The notes: generated by a model from the sequence alone, not told the origin. Positions 25,444 to 34,828 are shown, counted from the first letter of the stretch. The stretch: 64,000 nt of DNA from Falsiroseomonas selenitidurans (GCF_012103215.1 NZ_JAAVNE010000016.1:1-64000); one strand, 5' to 3'. Made by a program: numbers and translations.

Positions 25444-26388
25444 TTAGCTGGTGGGCGCGCCCTCCCCGGCGCGCACCACCTTCTTCTCCGGCAGCGGGAT
25501 CCATTCCGTCTCGCCCGGCACCGGCGTGCCGAAGCGATCCCGCGCCCAATCCACCTTGGCCTGCTCGATCCGGTCACGGGAAGAACTGACAAAATTCCAG
25601 AACAGGTAGCGCGGCCCGTCCATGGCCGCCCCGCCCAGCAGCAGCAGCCGCGCGCCCTGCGCCCCGGCCTTCAGCGCCATGCGGTCCCCGGCGCGGAACA
25701 CCAGCATCCGCCCGGCTTCGAAGACCTGGCCGGCCACCTCGACACTGCCGGCGAAGACATAGGCGCCGCGCTCCTCCTGCAGGTCCGGCATCGGCACCTG
25801 CGCGCCCGGCGCCAGCACCGCATCGGCGTAGAACAGCTCGGACAGCGTCGCGACCGGGGAGGAAAGCCCCCAGCCGGCGCCCGCCACCAGCCGCAGCTTC
25901 ACCCCCTCCGCGTCCAGCGTCGGCAGGCTGGCGCTGCCATGGTGCACGAAGGCCGGTGCCGTCTCCTCATGCGCCTTGGGCAGGGCGACCCAGGACTGGA
26001 TGCCGGACAGCCGGTGCGGCGCCACCCGGCGCGGCGCCGCCGTGCGTTCCGAATGCACGATGCCCTGGCCGGCGGTCATCCAGTTCACGTCGCCGGGCGC
26101 GATGGGCAGTTCGGTGCCCAGGCTGTCCCGGTGCAGGATCTCGCCCTCGAACAGGTAGGTCACGGTGGACAGGCCGATATGCGGGTGCGGACGGACATCC
26201 ACGCCCTTGCCGGTCAGGAACTCGCCCGGGCCCATCTGGTCGAAGAAGATGAAGGGGCCGACCATCTGCCGTTCCTTCGCCGGCAGGGCGCGCCGCACCT
26301 CGAAACCGCCGATGTCGTGGGTGCGCGGCAGGATGACGGTCTCGAGGCCCGGGGGCAGCGGGTCGGTCGGGTCGGTGGCGATGGACAT
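25444..26388 (-). CDS. pirin family protein
   Basis: 314 residues with the pirin bicupin pattern: VRPHPHIGLSTVTYLFEGEI supplies the metal-binding His pair, AGQGIVHSER the third His and the Glu, and a C-terminal pirin_C cupin follows (EERGAYVFAGSVEVAG). Bacterial pirins are cytosolic Fe-dependent quercetinase-like or redox-sensing proteins with few known partners. The C-terminal NFVSSSRDRIEQAKVDW is a common feature of the family. Monocistronic; a gap of about 117 bases separates it from the second phnM, which is read in the same direction. Confidence 0.93.
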   Translation of the reverse strand: MSIATDPTDPLPPGLETVILPRTHDIGGFEVRRALPAKERQMVGPFIFFDQMGPGEFLTGKGVDVRPHPHIGLSTVTYLFEGEILHRDSLGTELPIAPGDVNWMTAGQGIVHSERTAAPRRVAPHRLSGIQSWVALPKAHEETAPAFVHHGSASLPTLDAEGVKLRLVAGAGWGLSSPVATLSELFYADAVLAPGAQVPMPDLQEERGAYVFAGSVEVAGQVFEAGRMLVFRAGDRMALKAGAQGARLLLLGGAAMDGPRYLFWNFVSSSRDRIEQAKVDWARDRFGTPVPGETEWIPLPEKKVVRAGEGAPTS

Positions 26389-26505
26389 GCGGGGCGCTCC
26401 TCCTGGTTCGATGCACCAGATGGACCGGCGGCATCACCAGGGCGAATCATCGCCTGGGATGACCGCCATCCGCAAATCGCATCGGCGCAAGCCGGACGGG
26501 CTCGC

Positions 26506-27648
26506 TCAGCCCAGCCGCCCCGCCTGCCCCGCCGCCAGCCAGGCGAGCCGCCCCTGGCAGAAGGTGGCGACCGGCGCGCGGCGGTCAGGCTCCACCAGCA
26601 CCAGATCGCCGCGCAGCCCGGGCGCGATCCGCCCGCGATCCGCCAGCCCCGCCGCCTCCGCCGGGTTGGCGGAGACCAGCGCCCAGGCGGCGGGCAGGTC
26701 CAGCACGCCGCGGCCGGCCAGGACGAAGGCGGCCTCCAGCATCGCGGGCCAGTAATAGTCGCTGGCCAGGATGGTCACGAGCCCGGCCTCCGCCATCGGC
26801 GCGGCGCTGCCCCAGCCCATATGGCTGCCGCCGCGCACCACATTGGGCGCGCCCATCACCACATGCTCCCCGGCCGCGCGCGCCGCCTGGGCCACGGCTT
26901 CGGACATGGGGAATTCGCAGACCGCGGCGCCGAGGCCGCGGAAATGCGCGCGGGTCTCCGGCGTCGCATCGTCGTGGCTGAGCATGGCAATGCCGGCGGC
27001 CCGGGCGGCACCGGCCAGCCGCGCCTGGGCGGCCGGCACCTCGCCACGCCGGGCGGCGGCGCGGTGGGCGAGCGCGGCGAAGTGCTCCACCGTCACCCCG
27101 GCGCGTTGCGCATAGGCGGCGGCCTTGGCCGGGTCCGGCAGGCGGCGGACGATGCCGGGCGTGTGGTCGTTGAAGGCCAGCAGGGCGACGCGGCCGGCGG
27201 CCATGTCGGCCAGCAGCTCCTCCAGCGCGTCGAGATTGTCGGCCTCGAAGCGGCAATGGATGCGCAGGTCGGTGGCGCCGGCCCGGCGGGCCGCCTCGGC
27301 GGCGGTCAGGGTGGCGCGCCAGGCCTCGATCCCGCGCAGCCCCGGCTCCCAGGACAGGGTCACGCCCAGGCAGGCGGTGGTGATGCCAGCGGCCAGCAGC
27401 TGCGCCGCCGAATCGCGCAGCCCGAGGCCGGGCGGGAAGCCGATGCCGGGGCGCGGCTGCATCTGGCGCTCATGCGCATCGCCATGGATGTCGACCAGCC
27501 CCGGCAGCACCAGCAGCCCCGTCGCATCGAAGCGGCGGGCATCGGCGCCGGGGCCGCTGGCCACCATGCCGCCGGCCAGCGCCACCGCCGCCTGGCGCAG
27601 GGCACCCTCCAGCAGTGCGGTGCCGCCCTCGATCGACCAGGATTCCAT
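26506..27648 (-). CDS. phnM: second PhnM-like amidohydrolase, linked to phnF
   Basis: 380 residues. PhnM-type landmarks: GLVDIHGDAHERQMQPRPG, LAFNDHTPG, AMLSHDD, VMGAPNVVRGGSHMGWGSA and ILASDYYWPAMLEAA. PhnM converts alpha-D-ribose 1-methylphosphonate 5-triphosphate to the 5-phosphate. The other PhnM (33018-34157) has [12 protein letters not shown] at the first site where this one has HGDAHERQMQPR, so the two paralogues differ at a metal-binding segment and may handle different substrates. It begins directly at the phnF stop and is probably co-transcribed with phnF, away from the main operon. Confidence 0.85.
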   Translation of the reverse strand: MESWSIEGGTALLEGALRQAAVALAGGMVASGPGADARRFDATGLLVLPGLVDIHGDAHERQMQPRPGIGFPPGLGLRDSAAQLLAAGITTACLGVTLSWEPGLRGIEAWRATLTAAEAARRAGATDLRIHCRFEADNLDALEELLADMAAGRVALLAFNDHTPGIVRRLPDPAKAAAYAQRAGVTVEHFAALAHRAAARRGEVPAAQARLAGAARAAGIAMLSHDDATPETRAHFRGLGAAVCEFPMSEAVAQAARAAGEHVVMGAPNVVRGGSHMGWGSAAPMAEAGLVTILASDYYWPAMLEAAFVLAGRGVLDLPAAWALVSANPAEAAGLADRGRIAPGLRGDLVLVEPDRRAPVATFCQGRLAWLAAGQAGRLG

Positions 27649-28413
27649 CTACGACTCCACGACAAGCTGCGCCCGGCCGGCCGCATAGCGGCTGAAGGTG
27701 ACGTCCACCACCTCGCCCTCCGGATCGGTGTTCACCGCTTCGGCCACCAGCACCGGCCGGTTGCGCGATTGCTGCAGCAGGTCCGCCTCCTCCGGCGTCG
27801 GCAGGCGGGCGGTGATGCGGGTGACGCGGCGACGGTAATCCGGCACGCCGCAGGCGGCGAGCGCGGCGGTGATGGAGGGGTTGGCGCGCAGCAGCTCTGC
27901 CATCCGGCCGAAGCGGGAGGCGGGGAAATGGTGGGTGCCGAGCACCAGCGGCCGGCCATCGGCCAGGCCCATGCGCTCCACCACCAGCACCGGGCGGCCG
28001 CGGCGGATGCCGAGCTGCTCGGCCAGGCCGGTCTCCGCCGCGATCTCGACGATGCGCAGCACGCGGCCGCCCGGCTCGCGGTTCTGCCGGCGGATGTTCT
28101 CGGAAAAGCGGGTGCGGGGGCCGAGCCGGTAATCCACCACATCCTCGGCCACGAAGCTGCCGCGGCCCTGCTCGATGCGGACCAGGCCGCGGCCTTCCAG
28201 CTCCTCCATCGCGCGGCGGACCGTGTGGCGGTTGACGCGGTATTCGCTCGCCAGCTCCGCCTCGGTCGGCAGGCGGCCGCCGGGCTTGTGGGCGCCGGTG
28301 GCGATGTCGCGTTCCAGGCGCTGGGAAATCTGCCGCCAGAGCGCGATGCCCTGGCCCCGCGCCAGCGTCAGCCCCGGCTGCGGCGCATCCTCTCCCTGCC
28401 CGCTTCCGCTCAT
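27649..28413 (-). CDS. phnF: phosphonate operon regulator PhnF (GntR/HutC family)
   Basis: 254 residues from ATG 28413; a TTG at 28449 in the same frame would add 12. The N-terminal winged helix has PGGRLPTEAELASEYRVNRHTVRRAMEELEGRGLV (split here as P-G-G-R-L-P-T-E...; residues about 40-75), and the C-terminal UTRA effector domain runs from about 95. PhnF represses phosphonate/phosphate genes and is expected to bind the TATAGAC-type site in the divergent intergenic region. It is read away from phnG and is directly adjacent to the second phnM. Confidence 0.92.
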   Translation of the reverse strand: MSGSGQGEDAPQPGLTLARGQGIALWRQISQRLERDIATGAHKPGGRLPTEAELASEYRVNRHTVRRAMEELEGRGLVRIEQGRGSFVAEDVVDYRLGPRTRFSENIRRQNREPGGRVLRIVEIAAETGLAEQLGIRRGRPVLVVERMGLADGRPLVLGTHHFPASRFGRMAELLRANPSITAALAACGVPDYRRRVTRITARLPTPEEADLLQQSRNRPVLVAEAVNTDPEGEVVDVTFSRYAAGRAQLVVES

Positions 28414-28510
28414 GCGCCCTGGCTCCTGCTGCTGCGTTCCGTCATGCAAACTTCAAACCCCTTGCCGGCGCCCCATGCGAGTTTTGCTTGACCTTACCGG
28501 GGCAGATGAC

Positions 28511-28548
28511 TAGTTGTCTATACATTAGATGATCGCCAGATGATCGCC
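28511..28548. promoter_or_regulatory. divergent phn control region: PhnF-type site and 11-bp tandem repeat
   Basis: TTGTCTATACA (28514-28524) reads TGTATAGACAA on the other strand and shares the TATAGAC core with the mycobacterial PhnF site TGGTATAGACCA (established). It is followed by a perfect tandem duplication, AGATGATCGCC at 28527-28537 and again at 28538-28548, one helical turn per unit. TTGACC at 28488-28493 could be a -35 for phnG. The whole 28414-28591 gap separates phnF from phnG. Confidence 0.5.
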
Positions 28549-28591
28549 CCTTCGATGGTCCTCCCTTCCGGGCCAGTCCGCAGACATCGAG

Positions 28592-29068
28592 ATGGTCCAG
28601 ACGCCCCAGATGAGCAGCCCCCCCGAGGTTGAGACCGCCAGCCGGCAGCGTTGGATGTCGATCCTGGCCCGCGCCGCCGCCGCCGATATCGCCGGGCGGC
28701 TGGAAGCGCTGCCCGCGCCGCCGCCGCATCGCCGCCTGCGCGGGCCGGAGACCGGCCTGGTGATGGTGCGCGGCCGCGCCGGGGGCGACGGCGCGCCCTT
28801 CAACCTCGGCGAGATGACCGTCACGCGCTGTGCCGTGCGGCTGGAGGATGGCACAGTCGGCCATGGCTACGTCGCCGGCCGCGATGCCCGGCAGGCGGAG
28901 CTGGCGGCGCTGCTGGATGCGCTGCTGCAGGACCCCGCCCGGCGCCCGGCGATCGAATCGGCGGTGATCGCGCCGCTGGCTGCGGCCCAGGCGGCGCGGC
29001 GCGAAGCCCAGGCGCGGCGTGCCGCCGCCACCCGCGTGGAGTTCTTCACCATGACCCAGATGCGATGA
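28592..29068 (+). CDS. phnG: C-P lyase core subunit PhnG
   Basis: 158 residues; a second in-frame ATG at 28610 gives 152, nearer to the E. coli length (150). Family features: RQRWMSILARA near the N-terminus, GLVMVRGRAGGDGAPFNLGEMTVTRC (residues 50-78), GHGYVAGRDARQAELAALLDALLQ. PhnG with PhnH, I and J forms the carbon-phosphorus lyase core complex. First gene of a coupled operon; the stop overlaps phnH in ATGA. Confidence 0.95.
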   Translation: MVQTPQMSSPPEVETASRQRWMSILARAAAADIAGRLEALPAPPPHRRLRGPETGLVMVRGRAGGDGAPFNLGEMTVTRCAVRLEDGTVGHGYVAGRDARQAELAALLDALLQDPARRPAIESAVIAPLAAAQAARREAQARRAAATRVEFFTMTQMR

Positions 29069-29634
29069 GCGGGACGGGATTTCCCGGCTTCGCCGACCCG
29101 GTGCTGGACGCCCAGGCCGCCTTCCGCGCCGTGCTGGCGGCGATGAGCCGCCCCGGCCAGGTGCAGCGCCTGCCGCCGCTGCCGGAGCCGCCGCCGGGCC
29201 TGTCGCCCGCCGCCGCCGCGCTGCTGCTGACCCTGGCCGATTCCGGCACGCCGCTGTGCCTGGCCGCCGGCCCGGAGGCCGAGGCCTGGGTTCGCTTCCA
29301 TTGCGGCGCCCCCTTTGCCGCCGCCGGCGCCGCCGCCTTCGTGCTGGACCCCGCCGCCCGGCTGGGCGACCTGTTCCCTGGCACGGAGGAGGAGCCGGAG
29401 CGTGGCGCCACGCTGCTGCTGGACGTCGCGGCGCTGGAATCGGCGCCGGGCTGGCGCCTCTCCGGCCCCGGCATCCGGGACAGCCAGGCGCTGCGCGTCA
29501 CCGGCGCCCCGCCGGGCTTCCTGGCGGATTGGGCAGCCAACCGCCGCCGCGCCCCCTGCGGCGTGGACGTGGTGCTCTGCGCCGGGGACGCCATCGCCGC
29601 CCTGCCGCGCAGCGTCGCGATCGAGGAAGGCTGA
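29065..29634 (+). CDS. phnH: C-P lyase core subunit PhnH
   Basis: 189 residues. Typical opening GFADPVLDAQAAFRAVLAAMSRPG, a central LLLTLADSGTPLC, and the C-terminal RAPCGVDVVLCAGDAIAALPRS. It is a structural subunit of the PhnGHIJ complex that contacts PhnJ. ATGA overlap with phnG, and phnI starts 3 bases after its stop. Length matches E. coli PhnH (194). Confidence 0.95.
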   Translation: MSGTGFPGFADPVLDAQAAFRAVLAAMSRPGQVQRLPPLPEPPPGLSPAAAALLLTLADSGTPLCLAAGPEAEAWVRFHCGAPFAAAGAAAFVLDPAARLGDLFPGTEEEPERGATLLLDVAALESAPGWRLSGPGIRDSQALRVTGAPPGFLADWAANRRRAPCGVDVVLCAGDAIAALPRSVAIEEG

Positions 29635-29637
29635 GCC

Positions 29638-30708
29638 ATGTATGTTGCGACCAAGGGCGGTGAGCGTGCGATCGGCGCCGCCCATGCCTGGCTGGCGGAG
29701 GTTCGCCGCGGCAATCCGGACCTGCCGGAACTGACGGCGGCGCAGGTGGAGGCGCAGCTCGGCCTGGCGGTGGACCGGGTGATGGCCGAAGGCTCCTGCC
29801 ACGACCGGGGGCTGGCGGCGCTGGCGGTGAAGCAGGCGCGCGGCGACCTGATCGAGGCCGCCTTCCTGCTGCGTGCCTACCGCACCACCCTGCCCCGCTT
29901 CGGCGCTAGCACGCCGCTCGACACCAACGCCATGGCGCTGCAGCGGCGCATCAGCGCCACCTACAAGGACCTGCCCGGCGGCCAGGTGCTCGGCCCCACC
30001 TTCGACTACACCCACCGCCTCCTGGATTTTTGTCTGGCTGCCGCGGGCGGGTCGCCAGGCGGGGCACCGGAAGCCGAGGCGAGCACCGCCCCCTCGCCGC
30101 GCGTGACCGAAATGCTGGCGCGCGAGGGGCTGATGCAGCGGGAAGCGCCGGTGGAGGCGGAGCCGGGCGACCTGACGCGGGAGCCCCTTTCCTTCCCCGC
30201 CGACCGGCCGCTGCGGCTGCAGGCGCTGGCGCGTGGCGACGAGGGTTTCCTTCTCTCCCTCGGCTACTCCACCCAGCGCGGCTATGGCGGCAACCACCCC
30301 TTCGTCGGCGAGATCCGCATGGGCGAAGTCGCCGTGGGCTTCACCCCGCCGGAGCTGGGCTTTGAGATCGATCTCGGCGACATCACCGTCACCGAGTGCC
30401 AGATGGTGAACCAGTTCAAGGGCAGCCGCACGGAGCCGCCGCAATTCACCCGCGGCTACGGCCTGGTCTTCGGCCATGGCGAGCGCAAGGCCATGTCCAT
30501 GGCCCTGGTCGACCGCGCGCTGCGGGCCGAAGAGCTGGGCGAGGCCGCGACGGCGCCGGCGCAGCAGCAGGAATTCGTGCTGTCGCATTGCGACAATGTG
30601 GAGGCCACCGGCTTCGTGGAGCACCTGAAGCTGCCGCACTACGTCGATTTCCAGTCGGAACTGGAGAATGTCCGCACCATGCGGGCCAGCGTGGAGGCCG
30701 GGCGATGA
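29638..30708 (+). CDS. phnI: C-P lyase core subunit PhnI
   Basis: 356 residues, same as family. Start MYVATKGGERAI, then SCHDRGLAALAVKQARGDLIEAAFLLRAYR, DLPGGQVLGPTFDYTHRLLDF, and the C-terminal VLSHCDNVEATGFVEHLKLPHYVDFQSEL. With ATP, PhnI (with G, H, L) places the phosphonate on C1 of ribose and releases adenine. The central stretch at about 135-160 is a variable Gly/Ala/Glu linker. ATGA overlap with phnJ. Confidence 0.96.
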   Translation: MYVATKGGERAIGAAHAWLAEVRRGNPDLPELTAAQVEAQLGLAVDRVMAEGSCHDRGLAALAVKQARGDLIEAAFLLRAYRTTLPRFGASTPLDTNAMALQRRISATYKDLPGGQVLGPTFDYTHRLLDFCLAAAGGSPGGAPEAEASTAPSPRVTEMLAREGLMQREAPVEAEPGDLTREPLSFPADRPLRLQALARGDEGFLLSLGYSTQRGYGGNHPFVGEIRMGEVAVGFTPPELGFEIDLGDITVTECQMVNQFKGSRTEPPQFTRGYGLVFGHGERKAMSMALVDRALRAEELGEAATAPAQQQEFVLSHCDNVEATGFVEHLKLPHYVDFQSELENVRTMRASVEAGR

Positions 30709-31556
30709 GCCACGATCCCGGCTACAATTTCGCCTATCTGGATGAATCGACGAAGCGGATGATCCGCCGCGCCATTCTCAAGGCCGTCGCCATCCCCGGC
30801 CACCAGGTGCCCTTCGGGTCGCGCGAGATGCCGCTGCCCTATGGCTGGGGCACCGGCGGCATCCAGGTCACCGCCGCCATCCTCGGCCCGACCGACGTGC
30901 TGAAGGTGATCGACCAGGGCAGCGACGACACCACCAACGCGGTCTCCATCCGCGCCTTCTTCCGCCGCGTCGCCGGCGTGGCGACGACGGAGCGCACGGC
31001 GGAAGCCAGCATCATCCAGACCCGCCACCGCATCCCGGAACGCGCGCTGCGGGAGGACCAGATCCTGGTCTACCAGGTGCCGATCCCGGAGCCGCTGGGA
31101 AGGCTTGAGCCGCGCATCGCGGAGACGCGGCGCATGCACGCCATGGCCGATTACGGGCTGATGCATGTGAAGCTGTACGAGGACATCGCCCGCCACGGCC
31201 ACATCGCCACCAGCTACAGCTACCCGGTGATGGTCAATGGCCGCTACCTGATGTCGCCCTCCCCGATCCCGGCCTTCGACAACCCGAAGATGGACCAGAT
31301 GCCGGCGCTGCAATTGTTCGGCGCCGGGCGGGAGAAGCGCATCTACGCGGTGCCGCCCTATACCTCCGTCAAGAGCCTGGATTTCGACGACCACCCCTTC
31401 CGCCCCATCCGCGCGCCGCAGACCTGCGAACTCTGCGGGTCGCGCGACACCTATCTGGACGAGGTGCTGACGGATGATGTCGGCGGCCGGATCTTCGTCT
31501 GCTCCGACACGGATTTCTGCACGGAGCGGCAGGCGGTGAGGGAAGCGGCGGAATGA
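30705..31556 (+). CDS. phnJ: C-P lyase radical SAM enzyme PhnJ
   Basis: 283 residues. The four key cysteines fall at C241, C244 (CELC), C266 (VCSD) and C272 (FC), the same numbering as E. coli PhnJ, where three bind the Fe-S cluster and one is linked to catalysis. This is the enzyme that breaks the carbon-phosphorus bond of ribose 1-phosphonate 5-phosphate, giving the cyclic 1,2-phosphate. The opening YNFAYLDESTKRMIRRAILKA and YGWGTGGIQ are classic. It overlaps phnI and phnK by 4 bases each, favouring equal synthesis. Confidence 0.97.
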   Translation: MSHDPGYNFAYLDESTKRMIRRAILKAVAIPGHQVPFGSREMPLPYGWGTGGIQVTAAILGPTDVLKVIDQGSDDTTNAVSIRAFFRRVAGVATTERTAEASIIQTRHRIPERALREDQILVYQVPIPEPLGRLEPRIAETRRMHAMADYGLMHVKLYEDIARHGHIATSYSYPVMVNGRYLMSPSPIPAFDNPKMDQMPALQLFGAGREKRIYAVPPYTSVKSLDFDDHPFRPIRAPQTCELCGSRDTYLDEVLTDDVGGRIFVCSDTDFCTERQAVREAAE

Positions 31557-32326
31557 GCACGCCCCTGCTGACCGCCCCCTTGTTGACGGCTCGGGACCTC
31601 ACCCTCCACTTCGGCCGCGTGGCCGCGCTGGATGGCGTGGACCTTGAGATCCACCCGGGTGAGGTCGTTGCCATCGTCGGCGAATCCGGCAGCGGCAAGA
31701 CCACGCTTCTCCGGGTTCTCTCCGGCCTGATGCGCCCCGATGGCGGCGAGGTTTCCTATCTCGGCCAGGATGTGCTGGGCATGGGGGAGGCCGCGCGCCG
31801 CCGCCTGATGCGCACCGAATGGGGTTTTGTGCATCAGAACCCGCGCGATGGGCTGCGCATGGCGGTCTCGGCCGGCGGCAACATCGGTGAACGCCTGATG
31901 GCCACCGGCGCCCGCCATTACGGCAACATCCGGGAACAAGCCTCCCATTGGCTGACCCGCGTCGAGATCGACCCGGCGCGCATGGACGAGGTCCCGGCGA
32001 GATTCTCCGGCGGCATGCAGCAGCGCCTGCAGATTGCCAGAACGCTGGTGACATTGCCAAAGCTGGTCTTCATGGATGAGCCGACGGGCGGCCTCGATGT
32101 CTCCGTCCAGGCGCGGCTGCTGGACCTGATCCGCGCCCTGGTCGCGGACCTTGGCCTCGCCGTGCTGATCGTCACGCATGACATCGCCGCCGCCCGCCTG
32201 CTGGCACACCGGATGCTGGTGATGCGGCATGGCGTGGTGGTGGAAAGCGGGCTGACCGACCGGGTGCTGGACGACCCGCAGCACCCCTACACGCAACTTC
32301 TCGTCTCCTCGGTGCTGGCGGCATGA
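31553..32326 (+). CDS. phnK: ABC-type ATPase PhnK of the C-P lyase system
   Basis: 257 residues. Walker [10 protein letters not shown] near residue 43, signature [15 protein letters not shown] near 147, Walker [18 protein letters not shown]. It resembles oligopeptide-transporter ATPases but has no partner permease; PhnK binds the PhnGHIJ core. A short Leu/Thr tract ([14 protein letters not shown]) at the N-terminus precedes the fold. Overlaps both neighbours (ATGA). Confidence 0.95.
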   Translation: MSTPLLTAPLLTARDLTLHFGRVAALDGVDLEIHPGEVVAIVGESGSGKTTLLRVLSGLMRPDGGEVSYLGQDVLGMGEAARRRLMRTEWGFVHQNPRDGLRMAVSAGGNIGERLMATGARHYGNIREQASHWLTRVEIDPARMDEVPARFSGGMQQRLQIARTLVTLPKLVFMDEPTGGLDVSVQARLLDLIRALVADLGLAVLIVTHDIAAARLLAHRMLVMRHGVVVESGLTDRVLDDPQHPYTQLLVSSVLAA

Positions 32327-33021
32327 GCTTCTCCCTGGCCACCGAGGGCCTGTCCAAGGCGTTTCGCCTTCACCTGCAGGGCGATGTCCGCATCCCCGTG
32401 CTGGACGGCGTGGATTTCAGCGTGGCGCCCGGCGAATGCGTGGCGCTGGCCGGGCCTTCCGGGGCCGGCAAATCCACGCTGATGCGCTGCCTCTACGGCA
32501 ATTACGGCGTCGGCGCCGGGCGCATCCTGATCCGCCACCATGGCGCGCCGGTGGACCTCGCCGCTGCCGATCCGCGCCTCGTGCGGGAGATCCGGCGCGA
32601 CACGCTGGGCTATGTCAGCCAGTTCCTGCGCGTCATCCCCCGCATCGGCGCCCGCGACATCGTGGCGGAACCGCTGCGCGCCCGCGGCGTGCCGGCGGAG
32701 GCGGCGCGCGCCCGCGCCAGCGCCCTGCTCACCCGGCTCAACCTTCCGTCAAGGCTGCACGACCTGCCGCCGGCCACCTTCTCCGGCGGCGAGCAGCAGC
32801 GTATCAACCTGGCCCGAGGCTTCGCCGCCGACTACCCGGTGCTGCTGCTGGACGAACCGACCGCGAGCCTCGACCCCGCCAACCGCCAGGTGGTGGTGGG
32901 CCTGATCGCGGAGGCCAAGGCCCGCGGCGCCGCGCTGGTCGGCATCTTCCACGACACCGAGATTCGCGACCTCGTGGCCGACCGGCTCTTCGAGGTCCAC
33001 CCCATGCAGGACGCCGCATGA
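32323..33021 (+). CDS. phnL: ABC-type ATPase PhnL of the C-P lyase system
   Basis: 232 residues. Walker [19 protein letters not shown] near residue 43 (the RCLYGNY run is PhnL-typical), Walker [13 protein letters not shown], and a signature [16 protein letters not shown]. Needed with PhnG, H and I for the nucleosidase step and binds PhnK on the core complex. Overlaps phnK and phnM by 4 bases. Confidence 0.95.
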   Translation: MSFSLATEGLSKAFRLHLQGDVRIPVLDGVDFSVAPGECVALAGPSGAGKSTLMRCLYGNYGVGAGRILIRHHGAPVDLAAADPRLVREIRRDTLGYVSQFLRVIPRIGARDIVAEPLRARGVPAEAARARASALLTRLNLPSRLHDLPPATFSGGEQQRINLARGFAADYPVLLLDEPTASLDPANRQVVVGLIAEAKARGAALVGIFHDTEIRDLVADRLFEVHPMQDAA

Positions 33022-34157
33022 CCCCCGAGACCATCCTGACCAACGCGCAACTCGTCCTGGCGAATGAGGTGCTGTACGGCACGCTGGTGCTGCGCGGCGA
33101 CCGCATCGCGGAAGTGCAGCCCGGCCGCAGCCACGCCCCCGGCGCCATCGATCTGGACGGCGACCACCTGATCCCCGGCATCGTCGATGTGCACACGGAC
33201 AATCTTGAACGCCAGGTGCAGCCGCGTGCGACCGCGCGCTGGCCGTCGCGCTCCGCCATGCTGGCGCATGACAGCCAGACGGCCGCCGCCGGCGTGACCA
33301 CGGTGCTGGACGCGCTTTGCCTGGGCGACCTCGGCTTCGATGTCGGCCGCACCCAGACCTTCGTCGAAGGCATGAACGACCTGGACGCGCTGACCGGCAC
33401 CGGCCTGCTGAAATCCGACCATTTCCTGCACCTGCGCTGCGAGATCCCGGCCGCGGACATGCGCGAACTGGTGGAGATGGCGGCTGACCACCCGCTGGTG
33501 CGCATGGTCAGCTTCATGGACCACTCGCCGGGCGTCGGGCAGTACCGGGACGTGGAGCGCTACCGCCAGATGCGCATCCGCAACGGCAAGACGGCCGAGC
33601 AGGTCGACAAGCGCATCATCGAGTTGCTGGAGACTCGGGAAAGGCTGCTGGAGCCGAACCGCCGCTGGCTGCTGGACCGCGTGGCGCATCGCCACCTGCC
33701 GCTGGCCAGCCATGATGACGACAGCCCGGAAGGCATCGCCCGCAATGCCGCGGACGGCATCACCATCAGCGAGTTCCCGGTGACCCGGGAAGCCGCCCAG
33801 GCGGCGAAGAGGCTCGGCGTGCAGGTGATCGCCGGCGCGCCCAACATCGTCCGCGGCGGCAGCCATTCGGGCAATGTCGCCGTCTCCGACCTCATGCAGG
33901 ACCAGACGGTGAATGTGCTGGCCAGCGACTATGTGCCGCCCGCCATGGTGGAGGCCGCCTGGCTCGCCGCCGGCCAGGGCCACACGACGCTGCCGGCGGC
34001 CATCGCCATGATCACGGATACCGCCGCGCGCATGGCGGGCTTTTCGGATCGGGGCCGGCTGGAAGCCGGGCTGCGCGCCGACCTGGTGCAGATCCGCCCG
34101 CATGAGGGCCACGCCGTGGTGCGGAAGGTGTGGCGCGCCGGGGAGCGGATCGCGTGA
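33018..34157 (+). CDS. phnM: RPnTP diphosphatase PhnM
   Basis: 379 residues, E. coli-like length (378). Canonical motifs [58 protein letters not shown] and [16 protein letters not shown]. Removes pyrophosphate from alpha-D-ribose 1-methylphosphonate 5-triphosphate, making the PhnJ substrate. Start ATG 33018 in ATGA with phnL; the stop shares one base with the DUF1045 gene. This is the canonical copy; a divergent paralogue is at 26506-27648. Confidence 0.96.
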   Translation: MTPETILTNAQLVLANEVLYGTLVLRGDRIAEVQPGRSHAPGAIDLDGDHLIPGIVDVHTDNLERQVQPRATARWPSRSAMLAHDSQTAAAGVTTVLDALCLGDLGFDVGRTQTFVEGMNDLDALTGTGLLKSDHFLHLRCEIPAADMRELVEMAADHPLVRMVSFMDHSPGVGQYRDVERYRQMRIRNGKTAEQVDKRIIELLETRERLLEPNRRWLLDRVAHRHLPLASHDDDSPEGIARNAADGITISEFPVTREAAQAAKRLGVQVIAGAPNIVRGGSHSGNVAVSDLMQDQTVNVLASDYVPPAMVEAAWLAAGQGHTTLPAAIAMITDTAARMAGFSDRGRLEAGLRADLVQIRPHEGHAVVRKVWRAGERIA

Positions 34158-34828
34158 TGCGCGCGGCCATCTACTGGGCGCCGCGGCTGGACGACCCGTT
34201 GCACCGGCTGGGCTCGGCCTGGCTGGGGCGGGACGCGGAGACCGGGGCCACGCTGGCGCAGCCCGCCCTGCCCGGCCTCGACATCGCGGAGATCACCCGG
34301 GAGGCGCGCGGCTACGGCCTGCACGCCACGGTGAAGCCACCCTTCCGCCTCGCCACGAGCTGGGCGGCGCTGCGGCAGGATGCGCTGGCGTTGGCGCTGC
34401 GCACCGCGCCCTTTGCCCTGCCGCCGCTGCAGGTGGCTGAACACCACGGCTTCCTGGCGCTGCTGGAGACCGAACGCTCCCCCGCCTTGCAGGCCTTCGC
34501 CGATGCCTGCGTCGCCGGGCTGGATGCGCATCGCCTGCCGCCCGACGCGGCGGAGATCGCCCGCCGCCGGCCGGAACGCATGACCGATCGCCAGCGCGCC
34601 AATCTGCACCGCTGGGGCTACCACTACGTCTTCGAGGAATGGTGGTTCCACGTCACGCTCTCGCGCCGCCTGACGGCGGAGGAGATGGCGGTGGTGCGCC
34701 CCGCGGTCACCGCGCATCTGGGCGAGGCGCCCGGCCTGGAACGGCGGGTGACGGAGCTGTGCCTGTTCACCCAGTCGGGGCCGGGCGCGCCCTTCCTGCT
34801 GGCCGAGCGTCTGCCGCTGCTTGGCTGA
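34157..34828 (+). CDS. DUF1045 protein, 2H phosphodiesterase-like (phosphonate locus)
   Basis: 223 residues. Two H-x-T motifs, H56-A-T-V-K-P-P-F and H165-V-T-L-S-R-R, mark the 2H phosphoesterase fold. The opening YWAPRLDDPLHRLGSAWLGRD is the usual DUF1045 N-terminus. These proteins are linked to C-P lyase operons that lack phnP. Inference: it opens the 5-phosphoribosyl 1,2-cyclic phosphate made by PhnJ, the job of PhnP in E. coli. It is fused transcriptionally to phnM (1-base overlap), and its 3' 62 bases overlap phnN on the other strand. Confidence 0.85.
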   Translation: MRAAIYWAPRLDDPLHRLGSAWLGRDAETGATLAQPALPGLDIAEITREARGYGLHATVKPPFRLATSWAALRQDALALALRTAPFALPPLQVAEHHGFLALLETERSPALQAFADACVAGLDAHRLPPDAAEIARRRPERMTDRQRANLHRWGYHYVFEEWWFHVTLSRRLTAEEMAVVRPAVTAHLGEAPGLERRVTELCLFTQSGPGAPFLLAERLPLLG

